A DNA stretch of 45,997 nt from an uncultured Robiginitomaculum sp. Lineage in GTDB: Bacteria > Pseudomonadota > Alphaproteobacteria > Caulobacterales > Maricaulaceae. The stretch covers positions 1-45,997 of the forward strand of contig CALLVD010000077.1 in NCBI GenBank assembly GCA_938010385.1. Reading direction: 5' to 3'. The notes under the pieces are model-generated. The model was not told where the DNA came from, made no database searches, and saw nothing but the letters and a program-made list of their open reading frames with translations. Position numbers and translations under genes: made by a program. Positions 28,238-34,671 of the stretch are shown here, piece by piece (positions within the stretch are counted from its first letter, which is position 1; every line of letters begins with the position of its first letter).

Positions 28238-28722
28238 GACCGGCCTCCCGCTTTTTTGGCATGTTTAGCCGAAATGGATTTGAGCTTTTCAATATCGACG
28301 CGGCCATAAAGCCGGTCATCGACTAAAACGGCCGGGCCCAGTGCGCAATTGCCGAGGCAGTACATGGCCTCCAGACCGACGGTCAGACCGCCTTCATCTA
28401 TCTTCACCTTGAACGCTTTTTCAGCGGCAGCAATCAGCTCATTTGCGCCAACGGCCTGACACGCTTCGGCGCGGCAGATTTTGAGCGTCTGCGCGGCCTG
28501 CTTCTTTAATTTAAAATCATGATAAAATGTGGCTACGCCGTGAACATCGGCGCGCGTAATGTTGAGCGTATGCGCAACGGTCCGCAGCGCGGTCTCCGGC
28601 AGATAGCCATGCAAATGTTGCACCCCGTGCAGGATTTCCAGCAAGGCGTCCGGCGCGTCGCCGTAATCGGCGCAAATGCGCCGCGCGGCCTGGTCCTCGA
28701 TTGTATTTAAAAGCGTAACCAC
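28234..28722 (-). CDS. fdsG: Formate dehydrogenase gamma subunit (NuoE-like [2Fe-2S])
   Basis: This 162-residue subunit has the NuoE fold: a helical N-terminal part (LLEILHGVQHLHGYLPETALRTV; VHGVATFYHDF) and a thioredoxin-like domain holding a [2Fe-2S] cluster through CRAEAC and YCLGNC. The GTG at 28722 is the first usable start and has GAGG ten nt upstream. It is the first gene of the fds operon, which follows the Rieske gene after 102 nt that contain a probable terminator. Basic residues at the end (KHAKKAGGRS) overlap the fdsB start. Confidence 0.94.
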   Translation of the reverse strand: MVTLLNTIEDQAARRICADYGDAPDALLEILHGVQHLHGYLPETALRTVAHTLNITRADVHGVATFYHDFKLKKQAAQTLKICRAEACQAVGANELIAAAEKAFKVKIDEGGLTVGLEAMYCLGNCALGPAVLVDDRLYGRVDIEKLKSISAKHAKKAGGRS

Positions 28723-28762
28723 AGGGGCAAATCCTCTTTATTTTCCTTAAGGCTTAGCGGCG

Positions 28763-28784
28763 AAAAAAGCCCTATGGAAGGGGC
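28763..28784 (-). terminator. Probable intrinsic terminator after the Rieske gene
   Basis: On the minus strand GCCC and GGGC form a short stem with an eight-nt loop, directly followed by six T. It lies 40 nt beyond the Rieske gene stop and upstream of fdsG, a sensible place to end the Rieske transcript. The stem is only 4-5 bp, so termination may be partial. It is the only hairpin-plus-T-run noticed at an operon boundary in the window. Confidence 0.5.
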
Positions 28785-28824
28785 CTGTGCAAAGTCATAG
28801 GAAGTATAAGTGATTGCGATACCG

Positions 28825-29964
28825 TTAAGACCCGGCGGCGAGCATGCGGCGCGCCACCCATTTATGAAAATTATGGGTCGGGCCATCCATGACGGGGCTG
28901 AATTTTCCGCCGTCAAATTTCGGACCGTGCCGACCTCTCTGCATGCCTTCAACTACGCCGAGATCTTCCATAAAGATGTCACGCCAGATGCGGGCGTTCT
29001 CTGCTATCATCGGTTCATAATCTGCGCTCAAATCCTGCGCGTAAAACATGGCCGCGCGCTCCAGCGTTTCTTCCGGCCCTTGCGGGATCAACACAACTGA
29101 GAATGCAAAATCGCGGTGCACGCCGGTCAGCATATTGGGAAACCATGACGCATATTCTGAGAGCGTATCCCAGCGCGAGCCGACGCCGTCGAAATCCGGG
29201 AATTTTCGCCCGCCTTCGCCGACAAGCTGCCGGTATTTCAGGCTCCCCTGCCCGGCATAGCCCTCATGCTCATCAATATTGTAATGGTCATTGATATTAG
29301 AGATTTCATTCAGCTCCGGGTGAATCCACGGCAGGTGATAGGATTCGCAATAATTCTCGATAGCCAATTTCCAGTTTGTTTTCACCGTCATAGAAAACCG
29401 GCAGCTGTCTGACGGGACGAAATACGGCTTATCAAATTCGGCCCAGCGCGTCAGAATGTCTTTATGCGCCACCGCGAAATCCGGCGCGTTGCCGGACACA
29501 TTAACAAAGACTGTGCCGTGCCAAACATGGCTGCGAATTTCAAACAGGCCCAGCGTCGCCGGATCCACATCAGCATGGGTATCAATATCAACGCCGCCCA
29601 CATAAGGTGTGCGTACCAGCGCGCCTTTCAAATCATAGCACCAGCTGTGATAGGGGCAGCGGATGGGGCCTTTTAGCGTGCCGGGCTTGTCGACCAAAAT
29701 CATGCCGCGATGACGGCAGGTATTTTGGAACACACGAACTGCGTTATCTTTGCCGCGCACAATAATCAGCGGCATGCCCATGAAATCGACCGGGTAAACG
29801 CACGCCGGCGCGGGCGCGTCAGACGCAAAGCCGATGGCCGTCCAGCTATTAAAAAAGATTGTCTCACGCTCTTTGGCGTACATATCGGCGTCAATATAAT
29901 GCGCGTTTGGCAAGCCTTTAGCCGTCGCAATATCATTTAAAACTGTCTGCAGCGCGTCACTCAT
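28825..29964 (-). CDS. Rieske non-heme iron oxygenase, candidate quaternary-amine demethylase (GbcA/Stc2/CntA class)
   Basis: This 379-residue oxygenase alpha subunit has a Rieske [2Fe-2S] site Cys83-x-His85 (NTCRHRGM) and Cys103-x-x-His106 (RCPYHSW), and a catalytic iron site His210, His215 (ENYCESYHLPWIHPEL) with a later Asp. The bridging acidic residue three before His210 is Glu207 where most Rieske dioxygenases have Asp; CntA, a carnitine oxygenase, also has Glu. GbcA converts glycine betaine to dimethylglycine plus formaldehyde and Stc2 acts on proline betaine, so this is a plausible betaine demethylase. ATG 29964 has AGGA just upstream and starts MSDALQTVL; a longer frame to 30012 is basic and unlike the family. 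No reductase (GbcB-like) gene occurs in the window. It has its own 82-nt upstream region. Confidence 0.82.
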   Translation of the reverse strand: MSDALQTVLNDIATAKGLPNAHYIDADMYAKERETIFFNSWTAIGFASDAPAPACVYPVDFMGMPLIIVRGKDNAVRVFQNTCRHRGMILVDKPGTLKGPIRCPYHSWCYDLKGALVRTPYVGGVDIDTHADVDPATLGLFEIRSHVWHGTVFVNVSGNAPDFAVAHKDILTRWAEFDKPYFVPSDSCRFSMTVKTNWKLAIENYCESYHLPWIHPELNEISNINDHYNIDEHEGYAGQGSLKYRQLVGEGGRKFPDFDGVGSRWDTLSEYASWFPNMLTGVHRDFAFSVVLIPQGPEETLERAAMFYAQDLSADYEPMIAENARIWRDIFMEDLGVVEGMQRGRHGPKFDGGKFSPVMDGPTHNFHKWVARRMLAAGS

Positions 29965-30023
29965 AATCCTGCATCGCCTTTGCGTGTTATCCGCGCAAGT
30001 CCGGCGCGGCAATTTTGCAAAAG

Positions 30024-30041
30024 CTTATGATTACCCATAAG
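30024..30041. promoter_or_regulatory. Inverted repeat upstream of the Rieske gene (candidate LysR operator)
   Basis: CTTATGATTACCCATAAG is a perfect six-base dyad with a six-base spacer, 60 nt upstream of the Rieske start and just past the lysR stop codon. The half-site CTTAT/ATAAG recurs as CTTATCATAAG at 31076-31086, in the promoter shared by lysR and the DAO gene. One regulator acting on both promoters is a simple reading. Confidence 0.45.
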
Positions 30042-30046
30042 CCGTC

Positions 30047-31036
30047 TTATCGTTCGCCGTCATAATTATGGGCGTCGTCACTGCTCCATTTGAACATAGG
30101 TTCCAGCCAAGGGTAAGCGGCGCAGATGTTCGGGACGACGTCTTCTTTAATAATCCGTGTCGCTTCGACTGCCAATTTTTGCGGTACATCGCCCATAGAG
30201 TTTTCTCGCGCCAGCAGGTCAAAATGGCGATAAAACTGTCCGCGTGAGAGCGGATGAATTTGCAGTTTCTCCATATGATGCGCGCTTTGCAAAAGGCACA
30301 TTGGCGTGGTTACGCCCCAGCCGACCCCTTCCGCCACCGCCATTGTATGCGCCGACGCGCTGTCAAACTCCACGAAATCAGGAAATTTCAAGCGCAGCCG
30401 GTTGAGCTGGCTTTCAATGCGCAGGCCCATTGCCGATCGAAGCGAGTAACGCAGGAACGGCAGGTCGCGAACGCCGTCCATAATATCGATCGACCCGGTC
30501 CAATCTTTGGGAAACACCAACAGATAAGGCTCTTGGAAAATCAAAAACCGGTCCAGATTAGCCACGTCTTCCATGACATTACTGGTCGTAATAATCAGAT
30601 CGATATTGTGCGATAAAAACTCATCGCGATGATAAGGCGATAAGCCCGCCCATAACCGCCAATAGCTTGATAAATGCTGCATGTTTTTATACAGGCGCGC
30701 GCCCAGAACGCCGGCCATGGAATCTGTCATCGCTATGGTCAATGACGCCAGCCTACGCTGTTCTAAGGTCTGCGTTTCGCGAAATGTCTCTTTCGTATCT
30801 TTGACGATTTGCCGGCCGCGTTCGAGCAAGATGCGCCCCGCCGCCGTCAGGACAATCGGGCGAACCGTGCGATCAAAAAGCTTGGTTCCGACCGCATCTT
30901 CCAGCCCTGCAATAATCTGCGATACCGCCGATTGCGTCATGCGCAAAACCCGCGCAGATTGGGTCATACCGCCTTGGTCAGCGGTGGTGACAAAGACCTG
31001 CAGCGAGCGCAGATCAAAATTGCTCGGTATTTTCAC
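30047..31036 (-). CDS. LysR-family transcriptional regulator
   Basis: The 329-residue protein has the N-terminal winged helix-turn-helix of LysR regulators (about 8-66: LRSLQVFVTTADQGGMTQSA, MTQSAVSQIIAGLE, GTKLFDRTVRPIVLTAAG) and a periplasmic-binding-like effector domain (LTIAMTDSMAGVLGARL, DLIITTSNVMEDV). It is flanked by the Rieske gene downstream on the same strand and a DAO flavoprotein gene divergent on the other, so it probably controls both in response to a betaine or its demethylated product (inference). The effector cannot be told from sequence. Confidence 0.92.
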   Translation of the reverse strand: MKIPSNFDLRSLQVFVTTADQGGMTQSARVLRMTQSAVSQIIAGLEDAVGTKLFDRTVRPIVLTAAGRILLERGRQIVKDTKETFRETQTLEQRRLASLTIAMTDSMAGVLGARLYKNMQHLSSYWRLWAGLSPYHRDEFLSHNIDLIITTSNVMEDVANLDRFLIFQEPYLLVFPKDWTGSIDIMDGVRDLPFLRYSLRSAMGLRIESQLNRLRLKFPDFVEFDSASAHTMAVAEGVGWGVTTPMCLLQSAHHMEKLQIHPLSRGQFYRHFDLLARENSMGDVPQKLAVEATRIIKEDVVPNICAAYPWLEPMFKWSSDDAHNYDGER

Positions 31037-31230
31037 GACTCAACATCCCCTTAAATCGTTGTGTTATTAGAACTTCTTATCATAAGGGCGCTTTTGCGCC
31101 ATGGACTATTTACAGTTATTACGCCGTTTATCCCCGTTTATGCCCCCCGATTAGAAACCGTGATAAGCTTTGAAACGCCTTGATAGGCGGCGCGGGCCTC
31201 GCCTATGCCGGGGTTAAATCAGGAGTCATC
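31037..31230. promoter_or_regulatory. Divergent promoter region, lysR / DAO flavoprotein
   Basis: These 194 nt separate two divergent genes. CTTATCATAAG at 31076-31086 is an 11-bp dyad whose half-site is also found upstream of the Rieske gene. Directly next to it GGCGCTTTTGCGCC (31087-31100) is a second perfect hairpin with a TTTT loop. AGGAG lies seven nt before the DAO start at 31231. A 17-codon frame at 31101-31154 lacks a ribosome site and is not called. Confidence 0.45.
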
Positions 31231-32580
31231 ATGGCCTTTCCGGCGAAAACGAAATATTTGATTATCGGCGCAGGCATTCACGGCCTGTCTACGGCGTACC
31301 ATTTAGCGCTGAGCCTGAAAGCCGCCGGCAAGGGCAGCGGCGCGGATATTTTGGTCATTGATAAAAACGCGATTGCGTCCGGCGCGTCCGGCATTGCTTG
31401 CGGCGTCGTGCGCAACAATTACTACCAACCCGCCATGCGCGAGCTGATGGCGCACAGCGTCGAGCAATGGGAACAGGACATGCAGACCTATTCCTATCAC
31501 CCCGTCGGCTATATGCAGATTTCCTGCGAATCCATGCACGAAGACGTGGCCAGCATTTACGAGCAGCAGCAAGCCATCGGTTATCAAAGCACATTCCTCG
31601 AAGGCGAGGCCGACTGCACCGCCTATATGAAAGACCTTTATTCCGACTGGCAGGCGCAAAACATCACCTCGGTCTTGCATGAAAAACGCGGCGGCTATGC
31701 CAATAATTCCAAAGCCATGTATGGCCTGGCCGGCAAAGCGGAAGCCCAAGGCGTGCGCATTTTGGGCGGCGTCGAAGTCACCGGCGTTATCCGCCAAAGC
31801 GGGGCAGGATCTGCTATTACCGGCGTGACCACCAAAAAAGGTGATATTGCCTGCGATTATGCGGTCATCGGCGCAGGGCCGTGGGTACGCGACTTCTGGA
31901 CAATGCTGGAACTGCCCAAAACCATTTCTATCAAGGGCAAAGACGGCAAGACTCATGACGGCCTTGATATGTGGACGTTCTGGCAGCTCGAAGAAGGCGT
32001 ACTGAATGTTGATCCGTCTATGTTCAAACTCAACAATGGTGACCAACCGCCGGTCATGCATGTTGATACAGACGCCACACTTTACTCCACCGTAGACGGC
32101 AGCGTGATTGAGGACGGCAAGATCTGGGGGCTTTATTACAAGCCGGACTTCCATTTCGGCGGCGTGCAGGGCGGTGCCATGCCCTACCCTGTGACCACGC
32201 CGGTTGATGAGCTTAAGCTTGACCCTTATGGCCCGGCGTCACCGGAATGGATATCCTCGCCCGAATTTGCTCATATGTGGGTGTCCGCCTTGGCCCATTG
32301 CCATAAGCGGTTTGAAGGCGCGATGGATAAATATCACAAAGAACCGTCGGGCGGCGTCGGCTGCTTCACGCCGGACAGTTTCCCGGTCTTTGATGAATTT
32401 TGCGACAATGTCTATGTTATCGCCGACAGCAATCACGGCTATAAAATGCTCGGCGTCGGTAAATTAGTCGCTGAGCATATTATGGGTCAGGAATCAGAGC
32501 TTTTGAAACCGTTTGCGTTCGGCCGCTACGCCAAAGGCGAGTTGCACCCCACATCCAACAGCCCGTTTCCTTGGAGCTAG
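31231..32580 (+). CDS. FAD-dependent oxidoreductase of the DAO family (N-methyl amino acid oxidase/dehydrogenase candidate)
   Basis: The 449-residue protein starts with a dinucleotide fold, LIIGAGIHGLSTAYHLA (10-26), and GASGIACGVVRNNYY resembling the FAD-binding loop of SoxB-type enzymes; it ends with CFTPDSFPVFDEFCDNVYV and SNHGYKMLGVGKLVAEHI, the conserved C-terminal FAD segment. ATG 31231 with AGGAG at seven nt is preferred over the upstream TTG at 31180, which would lie inside the promoter region. It is divergent from LysR and probably co-regulated with the Rieske gene. Demethylation or dehydrogenation of the product of the Rieske step, for example an N-methylated amino acid, is a reasonable role; the exact substrate is unknown. 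Its stop is 1 nt from the convergent methyltransferase gene. Confidence 0.82.
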   Translation: MAFPAKTKYLIIGAGIHGLSTAYHLALSLKAAGKGSGADILVIDKNAIASGASGIACGVVRNNYYQPAMRELMAHSVEQWEQDMQTYSYHPVGYMQISCESMHEDVASIYEQQQAIGYQSTFLEGEADCTAYMKDLYSDWQAQNITSVLHEKRGGYANNSKAMYGLAGKAEAQGVRILGGVEVTGVIRQSGAGSAITGVTTKKGDIACDYAVIGAGPWVRDFWTMLELPKTISIKGKDGKTHDGLDMWTFWQLEEGVLNVDPSMFKLNNGDQPPVMHVDTDATLYSTVDGSVIEDGKIWGLYYKPDFHFGGVQGGAMPYPVTTPVDELKLDPYGPASPEWISSPEFAHMWVSALAHCHKRFEGAMDKYHKEPSGGVGCFTPDSFPVFDEFCDNVYVIADSNHGYKMLGVGKLVAEHIMGQESELLKPFAFGRYAKGELHPTSNSPFPWS

Positions 32581-32581
32581 T

Positions 32582-33592
32582 TTAGCGGCGGCGGCGTTTC
32601 GCGCGGGCCGCGGCCCGGCCTAACGCAGCATCGCTGGACGGCGGGGCCATTAACGGACCAATCTTAGTAACGATTTCGTCCAAAGTCGGCGGCGTATCCG
32701 GCGTATAGGCATCCACAGCTTCGCGCATGGCGGCGATATGCTCCGGCGCAGTCCCGCAGCATCCGCCAACAATGCGAACGCCGCTGTCCACGGCCATCTG
32801 CACAAAGTCGCGCATAATCTGCGGCGTGCCGGTGTAAACCGTGTTTTTTCCCTTCACGATTGGAATACCGCAATTGGCTTTGCCGACAATGACAGCGTCG
32901 GGGGCGGCTTTGGTCATGGCTTGGTTAGAGACAACCATGTCGGACGCGCCGACGCCGCAATTTGCGCCATACGCCACGGGCTTAACCGACAAAGGCTGCG
33001 CCACATCGCCGATATTTTCCGGCGCAATGCCCATCATGGTCTTGCCGGCCGTGTCAAAACTGGCGGTAAAGACGTAGGGCATGTCCAGCGCAATGGCCGC
33101 GTTACAGGCGGCCTGAATTTCTTCAGCCGCTGACATGGTTTCAATCCAGATGACGTCCGCGCCGCCGTCTTTCAGGCCGCGCATTTGTTCGTGGAAAAAG
33201 TCGAAAGCGGCCTTTTCCGTCATCTCGCCCATAGGCTCAAACAGCTCGCCGGTCGGACCGACAGAGCCGGCAACGACCACCGGGCGATCGGCTTTTTCAG
33301 CGACCGCGCCGGCCAACTCTGCGCCGGCCTTATTAATGGCGTAAGTCTGATCCGCTGCGTCATGTAGTTTTAAGCGCGGGGCATTGGCGCCAAACGTGTT
33401 GGTCAGGATGATGTCAGAGCCGGCGTCTACAAACATTTGGTGAAGCGCGATCGGCTTTTGCGTCTCGGACAGGTTCCATAAATCCGGCGGAAATCCGGGC
33501 TCCAGACCCATTTCCATAAAGTTCGTTCCGGTCGCGCCATCGGCGAGCAGTATCGGTTTTTCGTCCAGCAAAGCCTGCAAAGAAGAGCGCAT
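32582..33592 (-). CDS. Betaine-homocysteine S-methyltransferase family protein
   Basis: This 336-residue zinc enzyme of the homocysteine methyltransferase (Pfam S-methyl_trans) family would use glycine betaine to methylate homocysteine, producing methionine and dimethylglycine. The zinc ligands are Cys212 (YGANCGVG) and Cys278-Cys279 (VGGCCGT); the N-terminal LLADGATGTNFMEMGLEPG and LTNTFGAN motifs are present. A basic C-terminal extension (GRAAARAKRRRR) follows the barrel. It is the last gene of the BetI-like/DMGDH/sox operon, so the dimethylglycine formed can be used at once. AAAGGA lies eight nt upstream. A 47-bp imperfect inverted repeat separates it from folB. Methylmethionine or another donor is a less likely alternative. 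Confidence 0.85.
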   Translation of the reverse strand: MRSSLQALLDEKPILLADGATGTNFMEMGLEPGFPPDLWNLSETQKPIALHQMFVDAGSDIILTNTFGANAPRLKLHDAADQTYAINKAGAELAGAVAEKADRPVVVAGSVGPTGELFEPMGEMTEKAAFDFFHEQMRGLKDGGADVIWIETMSAAEEIQAACNAAIALDMPYVFTASFDTAGKTMMGIAPENIGDVAQPLSVKPVAYGANCGVGASDMVVSNQAMTKAAPDAVIVGKANCGIPIVKGKNTVYTGTPQIMRDFVQMAVDSGVRIVGGCCGTAPEHIAAMREAVDAYTPDTPPTLDEIVTKIGPLMAPPSSDAALGRAAARAKRRRR

Positions 33593-33601
33593 AGAGAATC
33601 C

Positions 33602-33648
33602 TTTAATTAAACTCGCCGTCTCTTAGCCTAAGCGCGGCGGCAATTAAA
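33602..33648. promoter_or_regulatory. Long imperfect inverted repeat between folB and the BHMT-like gene
   Basis: Three nested arms pair across the site: TTTAATT (33602-33608) with AATTAAA (33642-33648), CGCCG (33614-33618) with CGGCG (33635-33639), and CTTAG (33622-33626) with CTAAG (33628-33632). It fills most of the 71-nt gap. It could be an attenuating or processing hairpin within the operon, or an operator. It ends only nine nt before the methyltransferase start codon and covers part of its leader. There is no clear U-run. Confidence 0.4.
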
Positions 33649-33663
33649 GACGCATATCCGCAA

Positions 33664-34077
33664 TTATGCGCGGCGCGTAATCCGCACGCCGACGCCGGCG
33701 GCTTCCTCAAACGCTTCGAGCTTAACCACGGTCACGGTGGCGCTGTCGGCCCGCGCATAATCCAGCGCAATTTTCGCGACGTCCTCAGCCAGTGTTTCGA
33801 CCAAATCGATATGACCGGCCGCCAGATGGGTTTTGATATCGGCGACGATATGGTCATAACGCACAATATTGTTCAGATCATATTCCGCATCCCCGGACAG
33901 GGGCGCAAGGTCAACGGTCACATCAAAGCGCACATTTTGCGGCGCTTCATATTCATGCTCAAAAACGCCGATATTGGCTTTTAAGACCAGCCCTTCAATC
34001 AGGATTTGGTCCGGCGCAATGTCCGCTTGGGCGGCAGGCGTTAAAACCGCATCGGGTGTATTAATAACTTTAAGCAT
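33664..34077 (-). CDS. folB: Dihydroneopterin aldolase-like FolB
   Basis: FolB acts in folate synthesis, splitting dihydroneopterin. The 137-residue protein shows IEGLVLKANIGVFEHE, where Glu42 matches the catalytic glutamate, and TVVKLEAFEEA with Lys119 as the catalytic lysine. It has about 20 more N-terminal residues than the shortest FolB proteins. It lies 39 nt after soxG in an operon whose enzymes consume tetrahydrofolate, which supports a dedicated folate supply. A related pterin epimerase activity is possible. Confidence 0.85.
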   Translation of the reverse strand: MLKVINTPDAVLTPAAQADIAPDQILIEGLVLKANIGVFEHEYEAPQNVRFDVTVDLAPLSGDAEYDLNNIVRYDHIVADIKTHLAAGHIDLVETLAEDVAKIALDYARADSATVTVVKLEAFEEAAGVGVRITRRA

Positions 34078-34116
34078 GGGCAGTCTCGTATTGATGCGAA
34101 GGCTTCGCGTCCTTCA

Positions 34117-34671
34117 CTATGCCATGTGGCGGTCTTTCGCCGTTTTTGCAAGGAAATCCCGCAGGTAAGGGGCAAATGAACGCCAGACTTCAACAGTAAA
34201 TTCATGCTCTGCCGTGCGCCACAGTACAATTGGCGCGCCTTCAAATATTGTGCGCGTGCCCTTCCCCACAGGGAAAGCATCCACAGACAAATCGAGCGGA
34301 CAGGCCGCATTCAACGCCCGCGCTGCGCCGGGGCCGGTAACAGTAAATTGCAAATTACGGTGAGACACCTCCACGGCGCTGCATATATAATCCGCGCTGA
34401 GCTTAGCCATAGTCCCGGCTAATTTTTCTCGCGATTTTGGCAGCGCAACAATCAGCCATTCCTGCGGGCCGAGGCACAGTATCGTTTGACCGGCCGCTAT
34501 GGACGTGCCGCCGATTTTCGCGGGCAGTTTCAGCCCGCTTGATTTTTTCGCCGCCGCAACATCAGCAGGCTTTAATCGCAAAGAATATCGCACGCGCTCG
34601 CCGCTCAGCGACAGGCGCATGACGTCGTCATTCAGGGACTCATCAATTTCTATAGCTTGATTAAACAACAT
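34117..34671 (-). CDS. soxG: Sarcosine oxidase gamma subunit, set 2
   Basis: The 184-residue protein has the gamma-subunit features LCLGPQEWLIVALP, SHRNLQFTVTGPGAARALN, ACPLDLSVDAFPVGKGTRT and VWRSFAPYLRDFL. ATG 34671 follows AGGAG at a suitable distance and overlaps soxA by 11 nt; an ATG at 34695 would add eight residues. The fold is a reduced GcvT type and it caps the alpha subunit. It is more similar to typical SoxG proteins than the set 1 copy at 9595-10149, which is hard to recognise on its own. Confidence 0.88.
   Translation of the reverse strand: MLFNQAIEIDESLNDDVMRLSLSGERVRYSLRLKPADVAAAKKSSGLKLPAKIGGTSIAAGQTILCLGPQEWLIVALPKSREKLAGTMAKLSADYICSAVEVSHRNLQFTVTGPGAARALNAACPLDLSVDAFPVGKGTRTIFEGAPIVLWRTAEHEFTVEVWRSFAPYLRDFLAKTAKDRHMA

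Noticed and set aside
31101-31154. 17-codon frame after the GGCGCTTTTGCGCC hairpin
   Set aside because: It has no ribosome-binding site, its start abuts the hairpin, and it lies within the lysR/DAO promoter region.
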